Source: DASUPK01 sp963747425
GTDB taxonomy: Bacteria; Actinomycetota; Thermoleophilia; Solirubrobacterales; 70-9
DNA length: 64,000 nt
NCBI GenBank assembly: GCA_963747425.1
Contig: CAVVFJ010000012.1
Coordinates: forward strand, 124,001-188,000
Direction: 5' to 3'
Every line of letters begins with the position of its first letter. Positions within the stretch are counted from its first letter, which is position 1. Positions 1 through 8,100 of the stretch are shown piece by piece. Both the position numbers and the translations under genes were made by a program. The notes under the pieces are model-generated. The model did no database searches, was not told where the DNA came from, and was given only the letters and a program-made list of their open reading frames with translations.

Positions 1-471
1 GGGGTGGGTGAATCCGGGGAATCCCTCGTAGCAGTCGGCGTAGCGCCGGGTCAGCTCGAAGTTGTGCCGGAGGTGGGGGAGGAGCATCTGGAAATCCGAC
101 TCGCGCTTGGCCTCGACCCACGCGTTCTCGGCGATCGAGCTGGCGCGGGCGAGCTCGGCGCGGAGCTCGGATGGAACTCGCCGCGCCTTTTCCCAGTCGC
201 GCGCGACAACGCGGACGAGGTCGGCCGGGATCGACTCCCCGGGGGCGGCCTCGCCGTCGGGGCTCGAGCGGACCTGATCGATCAGCCGGCCGATCTCGTC
301 GTCGCAGAACATCTCGTGGCGCACTCGGGCGAGGGTCCCGAGCGTCTCTGCGCGCGCCTCCGAGCCGGCGGCCGGCATCATCGTCCGCTCGTCCCAGGCC
401 AGCAGCGACGCCGCCCGGCTCAGGTCATGGATCTCGCCGAGCCGATCGCGGAGGTCTTCGAGGGCACCCAT
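1..471 (-). CDS. M32 carboxypeptidase (carboxypeptidase Taq family), N-terminal part, cut by window edge
   Basis: The reverse strand encodes about 157 residues beginning MGALEDLRDRLGEIHDLSRA and continuing with a conserved WDERTMMPAAG stretch near residue 26, typical of the N-terminal helices of M32 metallocarboxypeptidases. These enzymes remove C-terminal residues from peptides in the cytoplasm using a zinc HEXRH site. That motif lies in the part beyond the left edge, so catalytic competence cannot be judged. The ATG at 471 lies 30 nt after the stop of the upstream SRPBCC gene, suggesting co-transcription. Family assignment rests on the helical N-terminus only. Confidence 0.8.
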   Translation of the reverse strand, partial: MGALEDLRDRLGEIHDLSRAASLLAWDERTMMPAAGSEARAETLGTLARVRHEMFCDDEIGRLIDQVRSSPDGEAAPGESIPADLVRVVARDWEKARRVPSELRAELARASSIAENAWVEAKRESDFQMLLPHLRHNFELTRRYADCYEGFPGFTHP

Positions 472-501
472 GCCCGGAATGTAGTGGTCCGGGCGCGGCG
501 G

Positions 502-999
502 CTAGGGAGCGGGAGGCGGGCCCTCGGCGGACACCTTCGAGAGCCCCTCGAGCCAGCGCTGGTGGAGGCGCACCATCATCGGCCGCAGCACCGGCTTGAC
601 GATCTGAATCCCGGGCCCCTTCTGCGTCTCCTCGGTGCGGACGAAGGTCCCTCCCGCCTGCCGGCGCAGGACCCAGCCGTGGTAGCCGCGGCCGCCGAGC
701 ACCTTGGCGTCCCAGGCGATCCTCTGACCCGGCTCGTACTCGACGACCTCGGAGGTGACGAAGGCCCCGAAGCTGAGCCAGCGAAACCGGCTCCCGAGCT
801 CAAGCTTCGGCCAGGGGCCGCCGAGGTGCTTGATCAACCTGGCGTTCGAGTAGAAGCGGCCCCAGAGATCGGGACGAACCAGCCAGGCCCAGACGACCTC
901 GGGCTCCGCGGGGATCTGCAGCTCGTTGACCGCGTGGAACGCCGACTCCTCCGGGCGGTGCCCCTCGGGCCAGCTGATCACGGTTTCGCCGTCGCTCAC
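502..999 (-). CDS. SRPBCC (START-like) family protein
   Basis: This is a 165-residue soluble protein. The opening of the domain (residues 20-50, pattern AVNELQIPAEPEVVWAWLVR) is the classic first strand and helix of SRPBCC/polyketide-cyclase-like folds, followed by a central W/F-rich sheet and a C-terminal helix near residues 130-155 (PMMVRLHQRWLEGL). Such proteins bind hydrophobic ligands. No catalytic residues can be inferred and the ligand is unknown. It lies directly upstream of the M32 peptidase gene on the same strand, 30 nt apart, so the two are probably one operon. Confidence 0.82.
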   Translation of the reverse strand: MSDGETVISWPEGHRPEESAFHAVNELQIPAEPEVVWAWLVRPDLWGRFYSNARLIKHLGGPWPKLELGSRFRWLSFGAFVTSEVVEYEPGQRIAWDAKVLGGRGYHGWVLRRQAGGTFVRTEETQKGPGIQIVKPVLRPMMVRLHQRWLEGLSKVSAEGPPPAP

Positions 1000-1023
1000 G
1001 CGGCGGAACCTATCCGACGCGGC

Positions 1024-1203
1024 TCACCTGATGTGGAGGTTGACGTCGAAGAGCAGGATCAGCGGCCAGAGCACGATCGCGGCGAGCGCAGAGACGACCT
1101 GCCCGATGGTGCCGTGATGGATGTAGTTGTGGTCTCCGGCGACGAAGACCCCCACGATCAGATAGATGATCGTGAGCAGGCTTGGACCGCCGCGTCGATA
1201 CAT
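1024..1203 (-). CDS. small two-helix membrane protein
   Basis: A 59-codon frame on the reverse strand starts with ATG at 1203 and ends with TGA at 1024-1026. The product has a short basic N-terminus (MYRRGGPS), a first hydrophobic helix at about residues 8-24 and a second at about 36-54, with a GDHNYIHHG turn between. The positive-inside start and the two clean helices make it a convincing protein, shorter than usual annotation cut-offs. No family is recognised. It is 24 nt upstream of the SRPBCC gene on the same strand and may head that operon. Confidence 0.65.
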   Translation of the reverse strand: MYRRGGPSLLTIIYLIVGVFVAGDHNYIHHGTIGQVVSALAAIVLWPLILLFDVNLHIR

Positions 1204-1256
1204 GAGTCCTCCGCTACCCCGAGGGGCTCGAGCGAAACTCAGACCGTTGGCCAGTG

Positions 1257-1514
1257 CTAGTCGCTGGGCTGAACCTCAGCGGCGCGGTCCTCGTGACGGG
1301 CGGCCCGATCCTCTTCGGCGCCGGCGGCCTCCTTGAGCTCCTCCGCCTTCTGCCTGTGGTCCTCCGCCATGGAGCGGTGGCCTTCTGCCTCCGCCTCCAT
1401 CCTGCGAATCTGACGTTCGCGGGCGATCCTTCGCCGCTGCATGATCAGCCGGGCGGCGAACAGCAAGACCGCCACGACCACCACTGCGATCACGATGATC
1501 ACGATGGTTGACAT
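1257..1514 (-). CDS. single-pass membrane protein with charged coiled-coil tail
   Basis: The 85-residue product has an N-terminal hydrophobic segment at residues 3-25 (a run of I and V) followed by a highly charged Glu/Arg/Lys/Ala-rich helix up to the C-terminus, which would form a cytoplasmic coiled coil. The ATG at 1514 is the first in frame. No family is recognised. An opposite-strand frame covers nearly the same bases but encodes no convincing protein, whereas this one has a clear membrane-anchor design. It is divergent from the Ddn-like gene at 1586. Confidence 0.7.
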   Translation of the reverse strand: MSTIVIIVIAVVVVAVLLFAARLIMQRRRIARERQIRRMEAEAEGHRSMAEDHRQKAEELKEAAGAEEDRAARHEDRAAEVQPSD

Positions 1515-1571
1515 GAGGGGTGGGTACCCGCCATGGGCCGTGGAAAACTCCGGCCGATGTTGCGCTCTCGT

Positions 1572-1577
1572 TAGGCT
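1572..1577 (+). promoter_or_regulatory. candidate -10 box TAGGCT for a leaderless transcript
   Basis: TAGGCT is followed by 8 nt and then the ATG at 1586. Transcription starting about 7-8 nt after the box would put the 5' end at the start codon. The same spacing recurs at many genes in this window. Confidence 0.45.
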
Positions 1578-1585
1578 GACGAGGG

Positions 1586-2032
1586 ATGCCTGAGACCGTG
1601 TACCACAGGCCCGATTGGTTCACGAGGACCATCTTCAACCCGCTCGTCGCCGGGCTGCACAGGCTCGGCCTCAGCGTTCAGGGCTCGCAAACCCTGGCCG
1701 TACGGGGACGGAAGAGCGGCGAGATGCGCACCAACCCCGTGAACCCATTCGAGCTCGACGGCAGGACCTACCTGCTCGCCCCCCGAGGTACCACCCAATG
1801 GGTTCGCAACATGCGCGTCGCCGGAGAGGGGGAGCTCCGCAGCGGGCGGAAGGTTCGTCACTTCCACGCCACCGAGGTCCCGGACTCGGACAAGCTCCCG
1901 CTCATGCGCCTCTACATGGAAAAGTGGTCCTGGGAGGTCAAGGGCTTCCTGGGGATCGATGCGGAAGCGTCGGACGAGGAGATCGAGCGAATCCTCCCGG
2001 ACCACCCGGCCTTCGTGCTGACCTTCGACTAG
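1586..2032 (+). CDS. Ddn-like nitroreductase/quinone reductase family (deazaflavin F420-dependent type)
   Basis: The 148-residue protein matches the deazaflavin-dependent nitroreductase (Ddn, DUF385) pattern: an N-terminal helix (WFTRTIFNPLVAGLHRLGL), then TLAVRGRKSGEMRTNPVNP at about residues 37-55, a basic loop that in this family binds the F420 phosphate and side chain, and a split-barrel ending with FVLTFD. Known members reduce quinones or nitro compounds with F420H2. Substrate is not predictable. It stands alone, convergent with the catalase-like gene downstream (33-nt gap). The LLM-type protein at 52455-53531 would use the same cofactor. Confidence 0.85.
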   Translation: MPETVYHRPDWFTRTIFNPLVAGLHRLGLSVQGSQTLAVRGRKSGEMRTNPVNPFELDGRTYLLAPRGTTQWVRNMRVAGEGELRSGRKVRHFHATEVPDSDKLPLMRLYMEKWSWEVKGFLGIDAEASDEEIERILPDHPAFVLTFD

Positions 2033-2065
2033 TGCCCCGTCCAGAAACGTCTCACCGACGGGGCG

Positions 2066-2983
2066 CTAGGCGGTTCGCCGCTCGATCGAGACCGCGTAGG
2101 CCTTCGGCCTGGCGGCGAGGATCTTGTCGGCCGAGGGCTCGATCCCGTCGGTGAGCCTCATCGGGTCGAAGACCAGGGGACTCTCCGGCGTCTCGGGGTC
2201 CTCGATCACCTCGATCACCTCGAGCTCGCCGAGCTCGACCACCTCGCGCTCGCCCTCCCATTCCACGGTCGGGTCGTCGAGCGGGTCGTCGTCGCGAGCC
2301 AGTGTGAACTCGAGCGTGAACCGGGCGATGCCCGAGCCCAGCCGCTCCCTGATCTCCTCCTGCAGGTAGTCGGGCGCGGCCGCGTCCTGCTGCTCCTCGG
2401 TCAGGTACTCGGTGCCGGCCTCCGGTTCCCAGCTGTAGCGCCCCCAGTGCTCGCCTCCCTCGGAATCGACCAGGCAGAAAGCGTGCAGGCCGCGGTAATC
2501 GGAGGTCGCGAAGCTGGTGGTGGGGGCGAGCTTGGTCATCCCCTTCTGGATCGCGATGCCGGTCTCGGGATGCTCGGCGAGATATGCCCCGAGCTTCTCG
2601 GGGTCAGGGTGGCCGGTTTCCGGGTCCGGGATCCGGGCCTTGGTGAACGCGAGAAAGTCCTCCGGCGTGCGGACCATGAACACGACCAGCGGCACGGAGA
2701 CGATGTCGGTGGCGTCCCCGTCCGGCAGGTGGAACTTGACCGCCATGCCGCGCCCCGCGATCGCATGGGCGTCCGAGGTCTCGGGGTCGCCGCTGGCATT
2801 CGAGAAACGGATCGTGGCCTCGACCGGGTCCCCCTGCAGGTGGGCGGCTCGGGAGAGCCTGGAGGCCTCGGGCGTCGGTGTGAAGGTGCCGGTGCAGACG
2901 GTTCCCTTCGCGTGGACCGCGCGATAGCCGGGGCTCGCGCCGCCGTTCGCGGCGTTGAGCGCGTCCACGATCTCCTCCCACAT
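2066..2983 (-). CDS. catalase-family heme peroxidase (SrpA/KatE-like short form)
   Basis: From ATG 2983 the product is 305 residues, the length of minimal catalase-related peroxidases. Visible heme-pocket features are the distal His24 in AVHAKGTV, the FSNASGDP segment at about 60-67, RGMAVKF at about 78-84, and a C-terminal RPKAY (Arg292-x-x-x-Tyr296) that supplies the proximal tyrosine ligand. It probably decomposes hydrogen peroxide or organic peroxides. Near-cognate GTG starts exist up to 27 nt upstream, and the open frame runs to 3166, but homology begins around the chosen ATG. It is divergent from the DCC protein gene with about 200 nt between. Confidence 0.87.
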   Translation of the reverse strand: MWEEIVDALNAANGGASPGYRAVHAKGTVCTGTFTPTPEASRLSRAAHLQGDPVEATIRFSNASGDPETSDAHAIAGRGMAVKFHLPDGDATDIVSVPLVVFMVRTPEDFLAFTKARIPDPETGHPDPEKLGAYLAEHPETGIAIQKGMTKLAPTTSFATSDYRGLHAFCLVDSEGGEHWGRYSWEPEAGTEYLTEEQQDAAAPDYLQEEIRERLGSGIARFTLEFTLARDDDPLDDPTVEWEGEREVVELGELEVIEVIEDPETPESPLVFDPMRLTDGIEPSADKILAARPKAYAVSIERRTA

Positions 2984-3082
2984 CGTTGAGGCAGCCACGG
3001 TGGCGGACACTAGAGGGTGGATGGGGGTTAGGCGTGTACGCGGGGGCGTCGCAGGCCGAGCTGGGCGCCGCGCGCGGCCGAA

Positions 3083-3104
3083 GCGGGTAGTGGGTGCTAC
3101 CCGC
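3083..3104. repeat. perfect 8-bp inverted repeat (hairpin)
   Basis: The arms GCGGGTAG and CTACCCGC flank a 6-nt loop in the intergenic space between the catalase-like gene and the DCC gene. It could be an operator or an RNA hairpin in the 5' leader of the catalase gene. No tract of T follows on either strand. Confidence 0.4.
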
Positions 3105-3183
3105 GAGGACGCGGGCGGCGATCCAGCGAAGGCATGCGGCGTCATCCGCGTGCGCGGATAACCCACATCAGCCCTCTAGAACA

Positions 3184-3576
3184 ATGCCCCAGGTGACACT
3201 GATCTACGACTCCGACTGCGGCTTCTGCCGGTGGTGCCTCGGCAAGGTCCTGGCCTGGGACCGGCGTCGCGCGGTGCGGCCGGTAGCGCTGGGCACCGAG
3301 GAGGCGGACCGCCTGCTCGCCGGGACACCCGCCGGCGAGCGAATGTCCTCCTGGCACCTGGTCGATTCCGCCGGGGAGGTGCACTCCGCCGGAGCCGGCT
3401 TCGCCCCGCTGTTCCGATCGCTGCCGGGCGGCGCCCCACTGGCCGCCGTCGCGGCGAGGATTCCACGGACGACCGAGCGCGGTTACCGCATGGTGTCCGG
3501 GCGCCGGAGCTTCTTCGGGCGACTCGTCACCGACGGCGCGAAGCGCAGGGCGGACCGGCGCATCGCAGGAAGGTAG
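3184..3576 (+). CDS. DCC family thiol-disulfide oxidoreductase (DUF393)
   Basis: The 130-residue protein opens with LIYDSDCGFCRWCLGKV, the signature D-C-x-x-C at residues 10-14 that names the DCC family, followed by a basic W-D-R segment and an aromatic/hydrophobic C-terminal half. The two cysteines form a thioredoxin-like redox pair. ATG at 3184 is chosen because the motif then falls in its usual place right at the N-terminus. Physiological partner is unknown. A strong hairpin follows immediately after the stop codon. Confidence 0.88.
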   Translation: MPQVTLIYDSDCGFCRWCLGKVLAWDRRRAVRPVALGTEEADRLLAGTPAGERMSSWHLVDSAGEVHSAGAGFAPLFRSLPGGAPLAAVAARIPRTTERGYRMVSGRRSFFGRLVTDGAKRRADRRIAGR

Positions 3577-3577
3577 G

Positions 3578-3612
3578 CCGGGCGGGCCCGCCATCCCTGC
3601 GGGCCCGCCCGG
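3578..3612. terminator. bidirectional hairpin terminator
   Basis: A perfect 14-bp stem (arm CCGGGCGGGCCCGC) with a 7-nt loop lies between the convergent DCC gene and the ABC transporter operon. It lacks a T-run, as is common in high-GC actinobacteria. Confidence 0.65.
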
Positions 3613-3630
3613 GGGGATTGGGGGAGGAAG

Positions 3631-4401
3631 TCAGCCTGCGGCTTCGGCCTGGCGCAGCCCGCGCATCGCGAAGATGGACACCGCGGTGAGCAGCGCGACG
3701 ATGATTCCGAGCGTCGCCAGATAGTCCGCGCCCGTGCCCGCGATCAGGTCGCGGGCCGTCTCCATCACATGGGTTGCGGGATTGAAAGGAGCGACCGCGT
3801 GGACCCAGCCGCCCAGCAGCTCCCGCGGCACGTAGACCGGGGCGAGGAAGAGGAAGAGGAAGACCGGCACCTGCATCAGCGGCGTCGATTGCAGGCTGCG
3901 GAATCGCAGCGCCACCCCGGCTGCGAAGAGCAGGCCGGTGACGTTGATGATCGCCGCGAGGCCATACATGCCGAACAGGTCGAGCCCGCTCCCGCCGATG
4001 TTCATCCCGACCGCCAGGCCGACCAGCGTCACGACCGTGATCGTGATCGCCGCCCTGATCACCGCAACCACGCCGTAGCCGAGGATCAGCGCGCTGCGGT
4101 GGGGGGTCGCCAGCAGCAGCCGGCGGCCGAATCCGAACTGGAAGTCGGCCGCGATCGAGAAGCCGCTGAAGACGCCGCCGAAGGCCGCGCTCTGGCAGAG
4201 CACGAAGGCGAAGATGAACGAGGTGTAGCCGGGGCCGTAGTTGAAGCCGGGCACGTTGCTGACCGCCGAGAGGCCGCCCGCAAACGCGGTGAAGAAGAAG
4301 AGCGGCATCAGCATCGGCGGTAGGAAGAGCAACGGGTTCGTCACCAGGCTGTGCAGCAGACGCCAGGCGAGCCCACCGGCAACCGAGAAGTAGCGCCTCA
4401 T
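3631..4401 (-). CDS. ABC-2 type efflux permease (DrrB-like), second subunit
   Basis: The 256-residue product starts MRRYFSVAGGLAWRLLHSLV and has about six membrane segments. Features of the ABC-2/DrrB class include the amphipathic N-terminal helix, the NPLLFLPPMLMPLFFF first span, and the conserved FNPATHVMETARDL loop near residue 215. ATG at 4401 overlaps the stop of the upstream permease gene by 4 nt (ATGA), so translation is coupled. It is the last gene of the ATPase-permease-permease operon, and the two permeases probably form the heterodimeric channel. Confidence 0.9.
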   Translation of the reverse strand: MRRYFSVAGGLAWRLLHSLVTNPLLFLPPMLMPLFFFTAFAGGLSAVSNVPGFNYGPGYTSFIFAFVLCQSAAFGGVFSGFSIAADFQFGFGRRLLLATPHRSALILGYGVVAVIRAAITITVVTLVGLAVGMNIGGSGLDLFGMYGLAAIINVTGLLFAAGVALRFRSLQSTPLMQVPVFLFLFLAPVYVPRELLGGWVHAVAPFNPATHVMETARDLIAGTGADYLATLGIIVALLTAVSIFAMRGLRQAEAAG

Positions 4402-5216
4402 GTGCGGGCCATCCTCTCCTTCAGGCCCGTGGAGGCGAAGTACAGGCCGATTGCGAGGATGCCGAGCGTGCAGCCGAAGCCGAGCGCAAGGGCCTCGCCA
4501 TCCCAGCCGGTGATCAGAAGGCTGCGCAGTCCCTCGACCATGTAGCTGACCGGGTTGTATGTGGCGACCTCGCGGAACCAGTCGGTCTGGATCAGGTTGC
4601 GGGGCAGGCTCATCGAGCTCATGAAGAGGAAGACGAAGATCAGGGGGAACAGGCTCTGGACCTTCTCCGGCGCGTCGACCCGCATTCCCACCGCGAGACC
4701 GATGCTGCCGAAGGCCAGGCAGATGCAGATCGCGAGCGCGATCAGCACGAGCGCGCCGGCGAAGCCGGCCTCGATGTGGGCCCCCGCGAGCAGGCCGATC
4801 GAAATGTAGGTCGCGGCCTGGAAGAGGCCGAGGGTGAGCGTCCCGGCGAGCTGCCCGGCGACGAGGGCGGCCGGGTGGATCGGAGTCAGCTGAAGGCGGT
4901 TGAAGAAGCCCCCCTGGTTGTCCTCGGCCAGGTTCTGGCCCGTCCCGATCACCGCGAAGACGCCCGCCTGGATGAAGGCGAAGGCGAGGGCAAATGTGAC
5001 GTAGGAGTCGGTCGGGAAGCCCGGCAGCGAGGTCGCCGACTTCAGCCCGACGGAGTTGATCGCCAGCAGGATCAGCGGGAAGGTCGTCGCCGGGATGACA
5101 GCCGCGGGCTGGCGGATGGTGCGCTTGATCGAGCGCCTGGCCAGCTCCGGCGCCTGCGTCCAGATCGACGGGCGCTCGCGAATTGGCGCCGATATCGGGA
5201 GTGCGGCCGCCTCCAT
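4398..5216 (-). CDS. ABC-2 type efflux permease (DrrB-like), first subunit
   Basis: A 272-residue membrane protein with about six helices. It has an N-terminal cytoplasmic segment with TQAPELARRSIKRTIRQPA, and near the C-terminus the family hallmark YNPVSYMVEGLRSLL at about residue 222. It overlaps the ATPase gene by one base (TGATG at 5216) and the next permease by four bases, showing tight operon organisation. It likely pairs with the product of 3631-4401 to export lipids or drugs. Confidence 0.9.
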   Translation of the reverse strand: MEAAALPISAPIRERPSIWTQAPELARRSIKRTIRQPAAVIPATTFPLILLAINSVGLKSATSLPGFPTDSYVTFALAFAFIQAGVFAVIGTGQNLAEDNQGGFFNRLQLTPIHPAALVAGQLAGTLTLGLFQAATYISIGLLAGAHIEAGFAGALVLIALAICICLAFGSIGLAVGMRVDAPEKVQSLFPLIFVFLFMSSMSLPRNLIQTDWFREVATYNPVSYMVEGLRSLLITGWDGEALALGFGCTLGILAIGLYFASTGLKERMART

Positions 5217-6253
5217 CAGGCAGGTGCTCCCTCGAGCGCGGCGTGCTCGCCGGTCTCGCCCTCTTCGGCGGCCTCGCGCTGCGCGCCCTCGAGCGAGCGC
5301 CCGGTCTTGGCGAGGAAGACGTCATTGAGGCTCGCCTCGTGCAGCTCGAGGTTTGCGACCTTGACGCCCGCCTGGTCGAAGGCGCGGATGATGTTGGCGA
5401 GCTCCTCGCCGCCGTCCTCATCGAGCCTGACCGCGGCGCCCTGCGGGGTTCCTGGTACCAGCTCGCCGAAGGGACGGAGCAGCTCCACGGCGCGGTCGCG
5501 CTCGGCGTGGTCGGTCGGGACCACCTCGACCGTCGGGCGGCCGACCTCGGCCTTGAGCGTGTCGGGCTTCCCCTTGGCCACGATCTTGCCCTGGTCGATG
5601 ATCCCGAGGTGGTCGGCGAGCTGGTCGGCCTCCTCCAGGTACTGGGTGGTGAGGAAGACGGTCATCCCCTCGTCGCGGGAGAGACGGGCGACCTCGTCCC
5701 AGAGGGCCGAACGGCTCTGGATGTCCAGGCCGGTGGTCGGCTCGTCGAGGAAGAGGACCCGCGGACCGTGCAGCAGGGCAAGGGCGAGGTCGAGCCGCCG
5801 CTTCATCCCACCGGAATAGCCGCCGACCTTGCGGTCGGCCGCGTCGGCGAGGCCGACGCGCTCGATCAGCTCGTCGCCGCGCTTGGTCCTCTCCGCCTTG
5901 GGCATGCCGTGGAGGGCGCCCTGCAGTCTCATGTGCTCACGCGCCGTCAGGTTCGGATCGAGTGCGGCCTCCTGAAGGGCGGCGCCGATGGCGTCGCGGA
6001 CGGACGCGCCCTCCTTGATGACGTCGAAGCCGGCGACGCGGGCGCTTCCCGCGGTGGGGGGCAGGAGGGTGGTGAGCATGTGCACCGTCGTCGACTTGCC
6101 GGCCCCGTTCGGGCCCAGGAAGCCATAGATCTCACCGGGACGGACCTGGACGTCGATGCCGTCGACAGCGTGGACGCCGCCCTTGAACTCCCGGACGAGG
6201 CCGTTGACCTCGATCCCGTTGTCGCCCGACTGGACTCCGTTCCTGCTCTGCAT
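5216..6253 (-). CDS. ABC transporter ATP-binding protein, DrrA (daunorubicin-resistance) type
   Basis: 345 residues from ATG 6253, which is preceded by a good GAGGGGG ribosome site. Walker A is GPNGAGKST (residues 47-55), the ABC signature is YSGGMKRR (146-153), Walker B is RVLFLDEP (165-172), and the C-terminal third is the regulatory domain usual for DrrA proteins. It powers the two co-transcribed ABC-2 permeases. The divergent MarR gene and the operator-like palindrome over its -35 box suggest substrate-induced expression. An upstream ATG at 6322 would place the promoter inside the gene and is rejected. Confidence 0.92.
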   Translation of the reverse strand: MQSRNGVQSGDNGIEVNGLVREFKGGVHAVDGIDVQVRPGEIYGFLGPNGAGKSTTVHMLTTLLPPTAGSARVAGFDVIKEGASVRDAIGAALQEAALDPNLTAREHMRLQGALHGMPKAERTKRGDELIERVGLADAADRKVGGYSGGMKRRLDLALALLHGPRVLFLDEPTTGLDIQSRSALWDEVARLSRDEGMTVFLTTQYLEEADQLADHLGIIDQGKIVAKGKPDTLKAEVGRPTVEVVPTDHAERDRAVELLRPFGELVPGTPQGAAVRLDEDGGEELANIIRAFDQAGVKVANLELHEASLNDVFLAKTGRSLEGAQREAAEEGETGEHAALEGAPA

Positions 6254-6294
6254 CCGAGTTCCCCCTCGGGTATTGGTCGCTTGCGAAGGACGGC

Positions 6295-6322
6295 AGTATA
6301 CATAGATAGTTGAACCTTGCAA
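6295..6322 (-). promoter_or_regulatory. promoter of the ABC efflux operon
   Basis: Reading the reverse strand, TTGCAA (6322-6317) and TATACT (6300-6295) are separated by 16 nt. This is one of the best -35/-10 pairs in the window and lies about 40 nt before the ATPase start codon. Confidence 0.7.
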
Positions 6323-6331
6323 CCTTGTAAG
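6316..6331. promoter_or_regulatory. candidate MarR operator
   Basis: CTTGCAACCTTGTAAG is an imperfect palindrome (12 of 16 positions symmetric) that covers the -35 box of the ABC operon and the presumed -35 region of the MarR gene. Binding here could repress both. Confidence 0.5.
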
Positions 6332-6353
6332 TGTGAAACTTTCCCGGTAACAT
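6325..6353 (+). promoter_or_regulatory. candidate promoter of the MarR gene, leaderless
   Basis: TTGTAA (6325-6330), 17 nt, TAACAT (6348-6353), then 8 nt to the GTG at 6362. The transcript would begin at or next to the start codon. Confidence 0.5.
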
Positions 6354-6361
6354 TCTCCCCA

Positions 6362-6898
6362 GTGGCCAAGCAGAAGGATTCAGAAAAGGGGCGCGCGGGG
6401 CCGGAGTCCTGGCTCGCCGGGGAACTGGGTCGCACCGATCCGGGCAGCCAGGCTTGGAGCCTGATGCATTGGATGATGGTCACCAACAAGCAGCGGCTCT
6501 TTGCGATGGCCCAGGAGTTCGAGCTGGCTCCGCAGCAGATGATCGCGCTCCGAATGCTCGGCGCCGGTCCGCGCAAGATGAGCGAGCTGGCGCAGTCGCT
6601 CTTCTGCGACAGCTCGAACGTCACGGGCATCGTCGACCGGCTCGAGGAACGTGGGCTCCTGCGCCGGAAGGCATCGAAGAAGGATCGGCGCGTCAAGTAC
6701 CTCGTCCTCACCAAGGAGGGCGAGAAGATCCGCGTCGAGATCACGAAGCGGATGGCCGAGCCCCCGCCGCCAATCGCATCGCTCTCCGAGAAGGATCAGC
6801 GGGACCTTCGCGACATCCTGCAGCGCGCCGTCGAGGGCATCTCTGATGCAGAAGCGGCCGACGCACTCGCCGGCAAGGCGCCGGCAGGCACCGCCTGA
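6362..6898 (+). CDS. MarR family transcriptional regulator
   Basis: From GTG 6362 the product is 178 residues. The winged helix is clear: a dimerisation helix, LAPQQMIALRMLGAGPRKMS (helix 1-2), then ELAQSLFCDSSNVTGIVDRL (recognition helix) and the wing EERGLLRRKASKKDRRVKYL with the usual D-R-R. It is divergent from the DrrAB-type ABC operon, which is its likely target. The open frame reaches back to a TTG at 6317, but that lies inside the promoter/operator region, so GTG 6362 is preferred. No Shine-Dalgarno sequence precedes it, consistent with a leaderless mRNA. Confidence 0.9.
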   Translation: MAKQKDSEKGRAGPESWLAGELGRTDPGSQAWSLMHWMMVTNKQRLFAMAQEFELAPQQMIALRMLGAGPRKMSELAQSLFCDSSNVTGIVDRLEERGLLRRKASKKDRRVKYLVLTKEGEKIRVEITKRMAEPPPPIASLSEKDQRDLRDILQRAVEGISDAEAADALAGKAPAGTA

Positions 6899-6905
6899 CT
6901 CCCGG

Positions 6906-7997
6906 CTAGGTGGCCTCGGGCGCCGGGGTCGGGCCGCCGGCCTGTTCCTCGGCGGCCGCGATCTCGCGGCGGTATTCGCGGTACTCGTGGACGGAGATCT
7001 GGATCGACGCCGCCGCGGGGATGGCGAGGATCGCTCCGAGGATGCCGAACAGCGTGCTGCCGAAGAGCACGGCGACCAGGACGATGAACGCCTCGATCTT
7101 GGTCGCCCGTTTCTGGATCTGAGGCTGGATCAGGTAGTTCTCGACCTGCTGGTAGACGATCGCGAAGATCACCCAGATGATCAGGGCGACCGGGAAGTTG
7201 ACGAAGGCCGTGACGATGGCGACCGCGATGGCGCCGAGGGTCGCGCCGACGACTGGGATCAGGTCGGCGACGAAGATGACGACCGCTAGCGGGCCCGCGA
7301 AGGGCACGCCGAGGATCGTCAGCATGATGAAGGCCGACAGGCCCGCGATCGTCGCCTGTATCAGTGCGCCGCCGACGTAGTTGCCCACCGCGTTCGCGAT
7401 CCGGCGCAGCGTTCGCTCGATCCGCTCGGCGTGTTCCGGTCTCTGCATGCGGATGAAGTTCTCGATCCATCGGGGCCCGGCGGCCACCATGAAGATGCTC
7501 AGGACCAGGATCGTCACCCCGGCGAAGATCGAGCTCACCAGCCCGAAGCCGATGTCGCGCAGCACACCCGCGGCGTCGCCGGCCTTGCTGGGCAGCTTGT
7601 TCGCCTCGTCCGAGAGCTTCTGGGTGATGTCGTACTTGTTGTTGAGGTCGTTGAGCGTCTTGTTCTTGTGGACGTAGTCCTCGATGTCGTGGACGTAGCT
7701 CGGGGCGTTGGTCGCCACATCGCTCACCTGGTTGACGATCGGCGGGACCAGCACCGCACCAAGCCCGATCGGGATCATCAGCAGCCCGAAGTAGACGAGC
7801 GCGATCGCCAGCCCGCGCTTCATGTAGCGCTGGAAGAAGTTGACCGGCCCGGCCAGCGCGACCGCCAGGAAGGCCGCGATGATCAGCCAGCTGATCGGCC
7901 GCCGCAGCAGGTAGATGACGTAGAGGACGAGAATGACCCCTACGACGACGAGCACGTTGCGCGCGATTGCGCGTGCTGGAGAGTCGATTTTGGGCAT
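6906..7997 (-). CDS. AI-2E family transporter (TqsA/PerM-like permease)
   Basis: The 363-residue membrane protein has the AI-2E family layout: two N-terminal helices, a central soluble helical stretch at about 100-145 (KNKTLNDLNNKYD), and C-terminal helices carrying the conserved LPVVGATLG-like motif, here DLIPVVGATLGAI near residue 245, and QQVENYLIQPQI near residue 280. The tail is charged (HEYREYRREIAAAEEQ). Family members export small molecules or act as Na+/H+ antiporters, and the substrate here cannot be predicted. It converges with the MarR gene (7-nt gap). Confidence 0.9.
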   Translation of the reverse strand: MPKIDSPARAIARNVLVVVGVILVLYVIYLLRRPISWLIIAAFLAVALAGPVNFFQRYMKRGLAIALVYFGLLMIPIGLGAVLVPPIVNQVSDVATNAPSYVHDIEDYVHKNKTLNDLNNKYDITQKLSDEANKLPSKAGDAAGVLRDIGFGLVSSIFAGVTILVLSIFMVAAGPRWIENFIRMQRPEHAERIERTLRRIANAVGNYVGGALIQATIAGLSAFIMLTILGVPFAGPLAVVIFVADLIPVVGATLGAIAVAIVTAFVNFPVALIIWVIFAIVYQQVENYLIQPQIQKRATKIEAFIVLVAVLFGSTLFGILGAILAIPAAASIQISVHEYREYRREIAAAEEQAGGPTPAPEAT

Positions 7998-8100
7998 GCC
8001 GACCCTCTCTATTCGGGGCCGGCGCGCCCCTTCCTACGCACGAAATGACCGGTGTTGACGGGTTACTCACGCACGTCCGTGAATAACTCGCCAATGCCGC

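Noticed and set aside
4..1260. Long plus-strand open frame of 418 codons
   Set aside because: It is antisense to four minus-strand genes with recognisable products (M32, SRPBCC, two small membrane proteins). Its translation is low-complexity Arg/Gly/Pro/Asp-rich, as expected for shadow frames in GC-rich DNA. Similar long shadows occur across the window (for example 10932-12467, 23893-26085, 42867-45473) and were dropped for the same reason.
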